64,000 nucleotides of DNA from CBDDGJ01 sp965227805 (lineage in GTDB: Bacteria; Pseudomonadota; Alphaproteobacteria; RS24): NCBI GenBank assembly GCA_965227805.1, contig CBDDGJ010000003.1, positions 372,001 to 436,000 of the forward strand, given 5' to 3'. Under the pieces are notes generated by a model. It did not search any database. It worked only from the letters and a program-made list of their open reading frames with translations, and was not told the origin of the DNA. Within the stretch, counting starts at the first letter, position 1, and each line of letters opens with the position of its first letter. Made by a program: the position numbers and the translations under genes. Shown piece after piece: positions 1-8,377 of the stretch.

Positions 1-685
1 GTATACTTGATTTTTACGACAATAGCCTGGCAGAAAATTCACGCGGGGCCTACCCACTTTCCTTTATTCCCAATGCCTCTGAAACCGGCACGGCGGCGCA
101 TCCGAAAACCATTATCATGCTCACAGCAGATGCATTCGGCGTGCTCCCCCCCATTGCACGGCTTACACCAAGCCAGGCCATGTATCACTTTCTTTCCGGC
201 TACACGGCCAAAGTCGCCGGCACAGAAAAAGGCGTTACCGAGCCCGAAGCAACCTTCTCAACTTGTTTTGGGGCCCCTTTTATGCCACGCCACCCATCTG
301 AATATGGTAATTTGCTGCGCGATCTTATTGCCGAGCATAATGCCTCATGCTGGCTGGTAAATACAGGCTGGACGGGCGGTGCCTATGGTGTAGGCACGCG
401 TATGCCGATTAAAGAAACCCGCGCCTTGCTTTCAGCCGCATTAGATGGCAGCCTAAATAACGTCACCTTTACCAAAGACCAAATTTTGGTTTTGACGTGC
501 CTGTTTCGGTTCCACATGTAGATACGCATATTCTAAGCCCACGCAATACATGGGCAGATAAGCAGGCCTATGATGCACAAGCACAAAAACTGGTATCCAT
601 GTTCTGCACTAATTTTGAGAAATTTAACGATTATGTCGGTGAAGATGTTCGCAAAGCGGCACCGGTTACGATTGCCGCCGAATAG
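1..685 (+). pseudogene. pckA: Phosphoenolpyruvate carboxykinase (ATP), 3' part, frameshifted
   Basis: This is the C-terminal part of ATP-dependent PEP carboxykinase, which converts oxaloacetate to PEP in gluconeogenesis. From base 3 the reading frame gives a product with family stretches such as AYPLSFIPN, LTADAFGVLPP and NTGWTGGAYGVG. The 5' end lies outside the window. At about 490-500 the frame breaks. The codons expected for IFGFDVPV need one more T than the run after CAAA contains, and the protein continues in the next frame (VPHVDTHILSPRNTW) to a stop at 683-685. A single missing T in a short T-run could be a real mutation or a sequencing error. The rest of the fragment looks intact and well conserved, so a sequence error is quite possible. 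The family assignment is firm; the pseudogene status is not. Confidence 0.85.
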
Positions 686-825
686 AAGTAAAAGCCAGTC
701 TGTTCTATTAGATATATGCTGCAGAGGCTAGGCACGCTTTTGTGAACCAGTTTTTCTGGAATGAAATCATTATTTCACAGATAGCTACTATAGCGCGGGA
801 CAAACATGCCCAGTGAAGATAGATA

Positions 826-1407
826 TTATGATAGATAGTTTTGTGGATTTATACCTGGTTTTGTGTCATAGATGGCTTTCATTTTTTTGAGATCTCCTTC
901 CAAATCACCGGTTGGAAAGAAAAAATGATCAACCACCACTTCACGCTTTTGTGCATCTAAATAGGTAACTCCGATCGGAATATTAGCCACTTGTGAAATA
1001 CGATAAAACCCGGTTTTCCAATTACGCGTCGCAGACCGTGTGCCCTCTGGCGTAATCACCAAAACCATAGAGTCACGCTGGTTAAATTCGTCAACAATGC
1101 TCTTCACCAAAGCTGTTGGTTTGGATCGGTCAATGGGCAAAGCGCCACAATAGCGTAAGAACCATGCTAACGGCCCCCAAAAGGCTTCTTTTTTGATCAT
1201 GACTCTTAAATCAAGCCGCAGGTAAGACACAATAAAAATAAAAAGGACGAAGTCCCAATTCGAGGTATGCGGTGCAACCACAAGCAAAAACTTTTTATGT
1301 CCATCCGGCGGGCGTTTGAGGATGCCTTTCCACCCGATAATTTTCAATATAATTGCCGAGATAAGCCAAAGCGCATGCGAGAGGATAGGTGTGTTAAACA
1401 GGGTCAT
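826..1407 (-). CDS. PlsC-type lysophospholipid acyltransferase family protein (193 aa)
   Basis: This is probably an acyltransferase of the 1-acyl-glycerol-3-phosphate (PlsC) superfamily, acting at the inner membrane in phospholipid synthesis or remodelling. The HX4D catalytic motif is visible as HTSNWD (H47, D52), and the phosphate-binding EGTR motif is at residues 121-124. The N-terminus is hydrophobic (about residues 8-25). At 193 residues it is shorter than classical PlsC and resembles the compact family members. It converges with the pckA fragment and lies 76 bp from the start of the 4.6-kb repeat. The acyl acceptor cannot be told from the sequence. Confidence 0.82.
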   Translation of the reverse strand: MTLFNTPILSHALWLISAIILKIIGWKGILKRPPDGHKKFLLVVAPHTSNWDFVLFIFIVSYLRLDLRVMIKKEAFWGPLAWFLRYCGALPIDRSKPTALVKSIVDEFNQRDSMVLVITPEGTRSATRNWKTGFYRISQVANIPIGVTYLDAQKREVVVDHFFFPTGDLEGDLKKMKAIYDTKPGINPQNYLS

Positions 1408-1484
1408 AGGCGTAAGTTAAAATGCTTTAATTGATTTAATATACAAATCACATGCCGTGATATAAAAGGCGATGGAACAAGCAA

Positions 1485-1514
1485 AAGAGGCGGGAACGAA
1501 TGCCCCCGCCTCTT
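1485..1514 (-). terminator. Intrinsic terminator of the DUF1302-DUF1329 unit, copy A
   Basis: A perfect 10-bp stem, AAGAGGCGGG (1485-1494) against CCCGCCTCTT (1505-1514), encloses a 10-base loop. On the minus strand it is followed by a T-run. It lies 22 bp downstream of the DUF1329 stop codon. It also forms the outer edge of the 4.6-kb repeat, so the duplicated block ends at its own terminator. Confidence 0.85.
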
Positions 1515-1536
1515 AGCTCATTAACCAGTCAAGAAA

Positions 1537-2922
1537 TTACCGACCAAGACGACGGACATTCGCCGGGGTGTAGTAATTTGGTTGCAAATAATCCAGGCCT
1601 TCTTCCACAATATTGGTCGGACGGTCTGACTTCATCGCCAGCCCCATATAACGACCCGATGTGATGTCATAAGAGAACTCACCACCTGTGGTGAAGCATA
1701 AGTTAGACACCGGACGATAATCCGGACCTTGGCCTGCTTCCTGGATACGCCATAATTCACCGCGTCCATCATAAAGCTCACCGCCGGTAATCTGCCAGCT
1801 ATCCTCGTCCAAACGCATAACACGACGCGCATAGACGTGGCGTGCCGAAGACTTCAGATTTGCATCCACAACCCATTGACGACGCAATTCATAGCGATGC
1901 GCATCAGGGTTAGAGTGCTTTGGCGTAATCAAATCGGAATAAGGCGTCAGGGGTGCACGGAAATTATTTTGTTGTGATAATTTCTCTAGCTTACCAACAA
2001 CCATCCAGTCATAACGATCAGGCGCGCCATTATAACCATCATATTGGTCAGATGTCCCCATACCATCACCATTATTAATCGGGTTATCATAGGCAATATT
2101 CGGTGCCCGACGCACACGCCGCGTGCCCGGGCTATACGACCATGCCTTACGGCCTTGCTGCACCATATTCACGGTTTCATGCACAAGCACCACATTACCT
2201 GCAGAGCGTGCCGGCGCAGATGTATGCGCCACAAAGTAAATCGACAGATTATCCGGTAGGTTTTCTGCACCTAAATTACGGTTAGCCGGGTCTGAATAAG
2301 CAAACACAATCTCGTCACGCGTAAAGGTAAGCGTGTAATCACCCGCGGCCGAAGGCACAGCATAGTTAAAGTCGCGTGCCAAACGCACACCACGATAGCG
2401 CAATGTATGGTTCCAGATAACTTCTAGCCCATTATTGGGAATGGGGAAGGGTGAGGAGCCAATCGCACCCGCTACACCATTGCCCTTATCGGCCAACATG
2501 CCCACAGATGCGTTATTCACAGACATATCATAGACATCATCAGGGAACACGCATGTGCGCCGCGATTTATACACATTAAGCTTATAGGTATCCGGATAGG
2601 CAGCGAGCAGAGCCTTATGGCCTGCGGTTAGCTGCGCGTCATATTCAGCAGCGTTAGACGCCGTTACCGTATAGAGTATCGGATCATCGGCAAACGGGTC
2701 AGGCAAGGGGCCAGAGCCATCAAAGCCAGCTAACAAAGTGGAGCCGTCAATACGGTTTTCCTTACTCCAGCTATCTATGCCCGATGCAGACCCAGCTTTT
2801 TCCGCGCCGATGGGGGTTAAGTCTTGCCCAAGGCGGGCAGCGACATTTTCTGGCACTTTCGCAAGGGCAGTTCCTGCAGACAAGCCAAGCGCCAGAGTTG
2901 AGATTAAGATTTTGGTTTTCAT
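1537..2922 (-). CDS. DUF1329 family periplasmic/outer-membrane-associated protein, copy A (461 aa)
   Basis: This is a DUF1329 protein. The family regularly accompanies DUF1302 proteins in proteobacteria that use hydrophobic substrates, and a lipid- or substrate-shuttling role (LolA/LolB-like fold) has been suggested; no biochemical function is established. The start chosen is the ATG at 2922, giving MKTKILISTLALGLSAGTALA, a clear Sec signal peptide of about 21 residues. A GGAGGG Shine-Dalgarno sequence lies 7 bases upstream. A longer reading frame from a TTG at 2937 would swallow that site. Features include LAARLGQDLTPIGAEKAGS near the mature N-terminus and many Trp/Tyr-rich segments. The gene follows the DUF1302 gene after a 70-bp gap that contains a terminator-like hairpin. 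An identical copy lies at 52359-53744. Confidence 0.85.
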   Translation of the reverse strand: MKTKILISTLALGLSAGTALAKVPENVAARLGQDLTPIGAEKAGSASGIDSWSKENRIDGSTLLAGFDGSGPLPDPFADDPILYTVTASNAAEYDAQLTAGHKALLAAYPDTYKLNVYKSRRTCVFPDDVYDMSVNNASVGMLADKGNGVAGAIGSSPFPIPNNGLEVIWNHTLRYRGVRLARDFNYAVPSAAGDYTLTFTRDEIVFAYSDPANRNLGAENLPDNLSIYFVAHTSAPARSAGNVVLVHETVNMVQQGRKAWSYSPGTRRVRRAPNIAYDNPINNGDGMGTSDQYDGYNGAPDRYDWMVVGKLEKLSQQNNFRAPLTPYSDLITPKHSNPDAHRYELRRQWVVDANLKSSARHVYARRVMRLDEDSWQITGGELYDGRGELWRIQEAGQGPDYRPVSNLCFTTGGEFSYDITSGRYMGLAMKSDRPTNIVEEGLDYLQPNYYTPANVRRLGR

Positions 2923-2955
2923 TTTATTTCCCTCCAAAAATTATAGTGTATCAAA

Positions 2956-2980
2956 AGGGGCAAGGATAAACCCCGCCCCT
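2956..2980 (-). terminator. Attenuator-like hairpin between DUF1302 and DUF1329, copy A
   Basis: On the minus strand AGGGGC (2975-2980) pairs with GCCCCT (2956-2961) and is followed at once by TTTT. It sits just after the DUF1302 stop codon and 34 bases before the DUF1329 start. This is the shape of a leaky intrinsic terminator, and would make more of the outer-membrane protein than of the partner protein. The role is inferred from structure only. A TATAAT sequence just downstream could also give DUF1329 its own weak promoter. Confidence 0.5.
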
Positions 2981-2992
2981 AATAGATACTGA

Positions 2993-5491
2993 TTAGAACG
3001 CATAGCTCACATTAAGCGAGATATTATTGCGGTCGGTATTTCTGGTGTATAATTCATCACCAAAATAATAGCGGAAGCTAATACCGCCTTGCAAAGACCC
3101 CAAATAACTTGCATTCAGGCTCAATGCAGCCGAACCAACACCTTCTTTCCATGACCCAATCGGCGAAGGCGAATAGCCTTCAATACCGCTCGTGACAAAC
3201 AAAGCAGGGGACAAGGTTACAGGGGTGTTGAACACATTATTATAGTCCAACCGACCATAAACAACCGCACCCCAAGAGTTATCCGTCGGACGACATTCAC
3301 CATCTTCACGCGGGTCAATTCCCAAAATACCGCCTAGTGGCAAATCAGACCCAGAGGTGCAGACATTTGTAAGCGGCACAAGCTGTTGGTCTACAGTCGC
3401 ATTATCTCCGTCATCCATGTCTCCACCACGTTCTTCTTCGATACCATCGACATAGAGGCCCTGGAACTCAGTTACCAGCACACCGCCATCAGCACCCAAG
3501 CCTTGCAATATAGGGCTCGATTGCGCAAATACGGTGGTGGTGCCAATATCCCATGTCAACGCATCATAATCAGTGGTATGGCTCACCAATTTTTCGGTTT
3601 GATTAGCACAAGCCGCAGTACCAAACTCCCGCTCATACATAGAATTAACAATATAAACTGGTTCAACACCCATTGAAGCAAAAGTGCAATCGGCAAATAA
3701 TGCGCCAATCGCGAGCACATCTACATCAAGCTGTAATGGCACTTCAGGGCGGAAGCTGAAATCACCTTGCAAACCAATGCCCATAAGCGTGCTATTAAAG
3801 CTCAAGCCCATGGTTTCAACTTCAGGGAATTCTGAAAAAAATTCAATATCATTACCCACTGTAAAAGTGGTTGCACCTGTTGGCAAACCATCAACACCAA
3901 TACCACTGTAAAGCGTCGTATCACGCTGCGAATTAATAATTTCACAATTCAAGGACAACATATTGGCTACGGAAATCTCCTCTCCAACACCTGCTGTCTC
4001 TCCTTCCCACTCGATCGCTTCACCCACAGCCTCCGTCAGGCCATGAACATCCGTGATCATAACATTGGCCAATCTCGGGTCAGCAAGCGCAGCATAATCA
4101 CAAGCTAGGTTTGTCCCACGGAAAAGGGCAATGTCTTCACCCGTGCGGCCTGCCAATGACGAAGTAGGTGAAATGGAATTATAAGTCACATCACCTTGAT
4201 TAATCCGCCAGCTTACATAAGGTAGACGGCTATCGCCTTTTTGATAATAAAGCCCAAATTCGGTTGAACCCAAGCTCTCTGCATACCAACGCACAGCAAG
4301 ACCCATTTGCTCATCACCGTCATCATTAGACCCTCTAACCATGGCCCGGTAATTTCCATTGGCAGCCAAACGTTCCTGTTCCGCATTACCCGATGTCCAG
4401 GTTTTCAACACATCAACATTAGCAGTTGCATTACACGGATTGGCATTAGCATCGTAAAGAGCTTCCGACATGGCATCAACAACCGTTTTGGTGTAATCCA
4501 TGCCTACATCGGCCAATCCCTGTGAATCACACACAAATTGCAAGCCCGCACGGCTACCGCCGCCGTAAAAAGAAACATTCTCATTACCACCTTCGGAACC
4601 AACATTAAAAGCATCACTGCTCGCAAAAGCCGTGCCGCCAACATCAAGCTTATATTCATCCCAGCCGCCGACATAGGCCTCCACACTAACGCTATCGGTT
4701 ATGCCTAAAGAGGCATAAAGCGCCTCAACCGGAAGCAAGGCTTCCTTGATCTCCGCACCCGGACGGCGCAAAGCCGCAACATCAATCGGGTTGAAGGACG
4801 AATTGCCACCAGGAATAAAGGTTGCTTCCCCCCAGTTAATCACTTGCCAGCCACCACGCACATTCAAAGGCATATTGCCAATATCAAAATCAGCAGACAC
4901 ATAGGCATCTAGCACTTCAATGTCACGCCCGGCTTTGCTTTCACCTTTTTCGGAAAGGCCACCGCGCTCACCGCCATCCATCAAAACCGGATCATAAAAT
5001 GTATTGACGCGGAAGAAAGCCATATAATTATCCATATCGGCTTCAATATCAAAGGTGGCTTTCACCGTGCCGCCAATTAAATCGCCCGCATCGCCATAAT
5101 TCAAACGCCCATCATCCGTATTGATCGAAGATTCGTAATTATAAAGTTCTCCGCGAGCATTGTCAGTCAGTGCACCAATACCGGTATTATCATATAAACA
5201 AAATGACCCGTAAGTCAAAGCCTCCTTAGAAGGCACACTTTGTGTGCCACATGTTTCTTGACCAGTTTGTAAATTAACCCCAACAGTTTGATCAGCCGTC
5301 CCACCATTAGACGCAGAAAAAAACTTCTCATCCGCATCAGTAGTCAGCATCGAAATACCAGCAGACCCGATTGTGTCGACAGTGACATTCACGCCACCTA
5401 GCCGCATATTATAGGCCTGCGCCGAAAGCCCTGATACAAACACCAGAGCAGAAGCGGCGGTAAGCCCCGTAATTATTTTTTTGACAAACAT
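2993..5491 (-). CDS. DUF1302 family outer-membrane protein, copy A (832 aa)
   Basis: This is a large DUF1302 protein, probably an outer-membrane beta-barrel for a hydrophobic substrate. It begins with a Sec signal peptide (MFVKKIITGLTAASALVFVS, cleavage near AQA-YN, residue 26) and ends in VSYAF, an aromatic C-terminus typical of barrels recognised by BamA. Conserved DUF1302-type segments include FRVNTFYDPV and GWQVINWGEATFIPGG. Many acidic, Asn- and Gly-rich stretches and several Cys suggest long extracellular loops. At 832 residues it seems longer than common family members. The ATG at 5491 has GGGAGGA 6 bases upstream. Family members often lie beside DUF1329 genes and in steroid or hydrocarbon clusters, so uptake of sterol is a reasonable inference but not shown. 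An identical copy is at 53815-56313. Confidence 0.85.
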   Translation of the reverse strand: MFVKKIITGLTAASALVFVSGLSAQAYNMRLGGVNVTVDTIGSAGISMLTTDADEKFFSASNGGTADQTVGVNLQTGQETCGTQSVPSKEALTYGSFCLYDNTGIGALTDNARGELYNYESSINTDDGRLNYGDAGDLIGGTVKATFDIEADMDNYMAFFRVNTFYDPVLMDGGERGGLSEKGESKAGRDIEVLDAYVSADFDIGNMPLNVRGGWQVINWGEATFIPGGNSSFNPIDVAALRRPGAEIKEALLPVEALYASLGITDSVSVEAYVGGWDEYKLDVGGTAFASSDAFNVGSEGGNENVSFYGGGSRAGLQFVCDSQGLADVGMDYTKTVVDAMSEALYDANANPCNATANVDVLKTWTSGNAEQERLAANGNYRAMVRGSNDDGDEQMGLAVRWYAESLGSTEFGLYYQKGDSRLPYVSWRINQGDVTYNSISPTSSLAGRTGEDIALFRGTNLACDYAALADPRLANVMITDVHGLTEAVGEAIEWEGETAGVGEEISVANMLSLNCEIINSQRDTTLYSGIGVDGLPTGATTFTVGNDIEFFSEFPEVETMGLSFNSTLMGIGLQGDFSFRPEVPLQLDVDVLAIGALFADCTFASMGVEPVYIVNSMYEREFGTAACANQTEKLVSHTTDYDALTWDIGTTTVFAQSSPILQGLGADGGVLVTEFQGLYVDGIEEERGGDMDDGDNATVDQQLVPLTNVCTSGSDLPLGGILGIDPREDGECRPTDNSWGAVVYGRLDYNNVFNTPVTLSPALFVTSGIEGYSPSPIGSWKEGVGSAALSLNASYLGSLQGGISFRYYFGDELYTRNTDRNNISLNVSYAF

Positions 5492-6604
5492 TTATGTTCC
5501 TCCCGTCAAAATTCTAAAGTGTTCCCATTAAAAATAAGCCTTTATATATACATGCTTAAACATACTTAAATGCTCTTAAAACACGCATTACATCCATATA
5601 GCACACACATAAAGCCTATAGTCTAAAGCCCTAACACATCCCCTGCGCAAGGGTTAAACAAAACCCATAAACAGGCGGAAACACGCAAAAGCCGTGCACT
5701 CACTATAAATTAGAGAAGAGTATATCTAAAACAGATGGCAATTCGTAAAATCAGATCGTTAAGCAGAAAACAAAATCTACAAAAAATCTAATCCTAAATA
5801 ATCCTCCATTCCATCATTACTCCTCCCCCAAGCTTTAAGTGTGTTAGAAAGAGACATACCCTCCAATAACAACACTTATGCTTCATTTCAAACCCCCTTC
5901 AAGTTAGCCTATTAAACTCTTCACATATCAAACAAAGCTATAAAGCAATCATAATAAGCTAAAGTGCTAATAATCAAAAAGCATCAGCCTAATAAACACA
6001 AACCTAAAAAAGGTCGCAAAGCTACCAAAAATGGCAACTAACAAAAATACCCTAGCTAAAAAAATAAATATGTCAAAAGAAAATAAACAAAAAATAAAAA
6101 AAAATCCTTATGCGAAAAACGCTAATTTCCGTAATAATTCGAGATTAAAGGGGATAATCCTAGTGATAAAATATTTGGCGGCTGGACGGATTTATTGCAT
6201 TTGAGCTACCATTGAATAATATTTGTCTTGCCGCTTCGGTCTAAAGCACAATATTAAGGTGGGCTAAGGCTTCATGATCATCAGGGTGATGACCCGCGCC
6301 ATACGCCTCGCATGCATCACTCAGCTCTTTTAATTTACGGTTAACCATTACAACCACATCAGACCAATTACTAACTTAAAAGTGGAACATAAATTGGGGG
6401 CTGGCCAAAATATACAAACAAACCAAAAAAACTATTGTATTTTACGTATTTCTGGGTTAAATAAGAGAAAATATGTTACTTTGCGTATTTTACGGGCACA
6501 AAATATACGAATTTTATGGATCGCCGCTAAAGATATAAAACAATAAAATAAATAATAAAATATTAAAGAGACTACGAGAAGTAAGGTATAAAAAGTAAGG
6601 TATA
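5492..6604. other. Long AT-rich intergenic region between the divergent DUF1302 and SDR genes
   Basis: This 1.1-kb stretch has no convincing gene. Bases 5492-6104 belong to the repeat and hold three CTTAAA hexamers spaced exactly 10 bp apart (5555-5580) and small inverted repeats around 5640-5675. Bases 6105-6604 are unique. They hold a weak match to the TetR-type operator (6126-6142), the CGTA palindrome (6483-6509), a half-site near 6443-6452 (TACGTATTTC), and a duplicated ribosome-binding region (6579-6606). A 35-codon minus-strand frame (6241-6348; MVNRKLKELSDACEAYG...) might be the tail of a decayed gene, but there is little support for it. Confidence 0.6.
6483..6509. promoter_or_regulatory. 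Candidate operator, CGTA...TACG palindrome, site 1
   Basis: The sequence GCGTATTTTACGGGCACAAA followed by ATATACG matches the site at 50350-50376 at most positions, sharing CGTATTTT, GGGCA and AAATATACGAA. It is an imperfect inverted repeat with CGTAT and ATACG ends. It lies 95 bp upstream of the SDR start at 6605. Four related sites occur at other promoters of the island. Confidence 0.6.
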
Positions 6605-6606
6605 AT
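6579..6606 (+). repeat. Tandem 14-bp repeat carrying a duplicated ribosome-binding site
   Basis: AAGTAAGGTATAAA (6579-6592) is followed directly by AAGTAAGGTATAAT (6593-6606), which runs into the ATG at 6605. Both units carry the weak Shine-Dalgarno AAGG. Only the second is correctly spaced (5 bases) for the SDR start. The first may be a replication-slippage product or a standby ribosome site. Confidence 0.6.
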
Positions 6607-7393
6607 GGGAAAACTATCAAATAAAAATGCACTTATCACTGGGGGCGCCCGCGGCATTGGCGCAGCGATTGCCCGCTTATTTGTCGCTGAAGGCGCACAG
6701 ATTCTTATCACAGATATTCTTACCGATGAGGGGCAAGCCCTTGCCGATGAATTAGGAGATGCCGCCCGTTTCATCATGCATGATGTATCCGACCCTGCCG
6801 CATGGGAAACAGCAATAACTTATATGCAGGAGCAATTTGGGGATCCTGATATTTTGGTCAATAATGCAGGCATATTAAAATTTGAGACATTGGAAAACTT
6901 GTCTCCACAAGATATTAAAAATATTTTAGATGTGAATCTTTACGGCACAATTTTAGGCACACAAATTGTTGGACGTGTCATGCAAAACAATAAATCTGGG
7001 ACAATTATCAATATGTCCTCAGCCGATGGGCTTTCTGCCGCAAATGCACTAAGTGCTTATGTTGGTTCAAAATGGGGTGTGCGCGGCTTTACAAAAGCTG
7101 CAGCGCTCGAATTGGGCTTACATAATATTCGCGTTAATTCGGTTCATCCGGGCGGCATCAACACCCCAATGGCCAATCCTGCAAATGTTTCACCTGAAAA
7201 TTTTGACCTTGGTTTCAAAGTTTACGCCGCACAGCGTGGCGGTAATCCTGAGGAAGTCGCACATGCTGTGCTTTATTTCGCAACGGATGATAGCCAATAT
7301 TGCATGGGCGCAGAATTGGCCGTTGATGGCGGACTTACGGCAGGGCATTATTATTTCGGTCTGCCCGGCGCACCTAACCCCAATGCCAAATAA
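6605..7393 (+). CDS. Short-chain dehydrogenase/reductase, 3-alpha/20-beta-HSD-like (262 aa)
   Basis: This is a classical NAD(P)-dependent SDR. The cofactor motif TGGARGIG is at residues 12-19, NNAG at 86-89, and the catalytic residues are S139, Y152 and K156. The acidic residue after beta-2 (TDI, D37) favours NAD. The C-terminal segment with VDGGLTAG is typical of the 3-alpha/20-beta-hydroxysteroid and cyclopentanol dehydrogenase group. It is the first gene of a plus-strand run with a second SDR and an aldehyde dehydrogenase, so oxidation of a hydroxysteroid or of a side-chain alcohol is likely. The exact carbon position cannot be inferred. The candidate operator at 6483-6509 lies in its promoter region. 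Confidence 0.85.
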   Translation: MGKLSNKNALITGGARGIGAAIARLFVAEGAQILITDILTDEGQALADELGDAARFIMHDVSDPAAWETAITYMQEQFGDPDILVNNAGILKFETLENLSPQDIKNILDVNLYGTILGTQIVGRVMQNNKSGTIINMSSADGLSAANALSAYVGSKWGVRGFTKAAALELGLHNIRVNSVHPGGINTPMANPANVSPENFDLGFKVYAAQRGGNPEEVAHAVLYFATDDSQYCMGAELAVDGGLTAGHYYFGLPGAPNPNAK

Positions 7394-7472
7394 GCACCAA
7401 ATACGCGTTAGGCATGCCGGGTGATAATCTAACGATTAAGCTGTAATATTCATAAATGGGAGGGCATAAATT

Positions 7473-8351
7473 ATGAATAATAAAAAAACTGCTTTTATTA
7501 CCGGCGCTGCTATGGGCATGGGTGCGTGTAAGGCGCGCATGCTTGCCGATAAAGATTGGCAAGTTTTTGCCGGTGTTTTACCCGGTGCTGATACATCACA
7601 ACTTACCCAGCATGACAATATTATCCCTGTAGAACAAGATGTTACACGTGATGACTCTATCGCGGCAAGTGTGCGTATTGTAGAAAAAGAACTTGCAGGG
7701 CATGGCCTGAATTTACTTATCAATAATGCCGGTATTGCCAATATTGCAACCGGTGTTATCGAGGGCATGTCGATTGAGGATGCCCATAAATTATTCGAGG
7801 TAAATTTATGGGGCATGGTGCGCGTGGTGCAAAGTTTTCTGCCATTCATTCGCGAAGCGGCACCGCATGCACGTATAATCAATTTTGCCTCTGGTGCCGT
7901 GAAAGTTAATCCGGTAGGTTCTGGCGCTTATAATATGTCCAAACATGCTGTGGTGGGTCTTACCCGAACCTTACGACATGAACTTGCTCCCTTTGGTGTT
8001 CAGGTCACCGCTGTCGAACCGGGCGCAGTTAAAACACATATGACCGCCAATTCCCGCGAAACGACAAAAGAAGTGTGGCGTAATGTTTCGGATGAAATGA
8101 ATGAAATTTACGGGCCATATCATAGAAAAGGCACAACCGAGGTGTTGCCGGATATGATTGAAAATAACGGAAATGAACCGGATTATGTCGCGGCGCAAGT
8201 CGTCGGTTTATTAGATAAAAAACAGTGGAAGCCATCCTATATGGTGGGTAAGGATGTCCGCTTTTTGGGGATTATGCATAAAATTTTACCCGAACGGGCT
8301 TTTGAAAAAATTCTCCGCCGTGTTTCAAAAATTGAAACTTATAAAGGATAA
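7473..8351 (+). CDS. Short-chain dehydrogenase/reductase (292 aa)
   Basis: This is an SDR with an altered cofactor loop, TGAAMGMG (residues 10-17, Met where Ile is usual), NNAG at 84-87 and the catalytic residues S140, Y153 and K157. The layout, with a Y-x3-K followed by HAVVGLTRTLRHEL and a long C-terminal tail, resembles the 11-beta/17-beta-HSD and retinol-dehydrogenase-like SDRs, which act on hydrophobic alcohols. GGGAGG lies about 11 bases upstream of the start. It sits 79 bp after the first SDR and 26 bp before the aldehyde dehydrogenase, so the three are probably cotranscribed. A role in oxidising a steroid hydroxyl group or a side-chain alcohol is inferred from context. Confidence 0.85.
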   Translation: MNNKKTAFITGAAMGMGACKARMLADKDWQVFAGVLPGADTSQLTQHDNIIPVEQDVTRDDSIAASVRIVEKELAGHGLNLLINNAGIANIATGVIEGMSIEDAHKLFEVNLWGMVRVVQSFLPFIREAAPHARIINFASGAVKVNPVGSGAYNMSKHAVVGLTRTLRHELAPFGVQVTAVEPGAVKTHMTANSRETTKEVWRNVSDEMNEIYGPYHRKGTTEVLPDMIENNGNEPDYVAAQVVGLLDKKQWKPSYMVGKDVRFLGIMHKILPERAFEKILRRVSKIETYKG

Positions 8352-8377
8352 CCCCCTTAGATAAAAAAGGATGCGTT

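Larger units (their letters stand above)
1483..6104. repeat. 4,622-bp direct repeat, copy A (DUF1302-DUF1329 module)
   Basis: This segment recurs in the same orientation at 52305-56926, with a constant offset of 50,822 bp. Both encoded proteins, the 54-bp intergenic region, the AT-rich upstream region and the terminator are the same wherever I compared them, and I found no mismatch. The left limit is the A-run before AAGAGGCGGG: base 1482 is c here, while the matching base in copy B is a. The right limit is in a poly-A run, where base 6105 is t against a in copy B. The unit therefore holds a complete transcription unit from promoter region to terminator. The two copies bracket about 46.2 kb of steroid-catabolism genes. 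The limits were read by eye and the identity was spot-checked, not computed. Confidence 0.96.

Noticed and set aside
5640..5675. Small inverted repeats (CCCTGCGCAAGGG and GGGTT...AACCC) upstream of the DUF1302 gene
   Set aside because: The stems are short and overlap, their position relative to any transcript is unclear, and they occur twice only because of the large duplication.
6432..6632. 66-codon minus-strand frame rich in Phe, Tyr, Leu and Ile upstream of the first SDR
   Set aside because: It reads as a membrane peptide only because the DNA is AT-rich. It overlaps the operator-like site and the SDR start and has no ribosome site.
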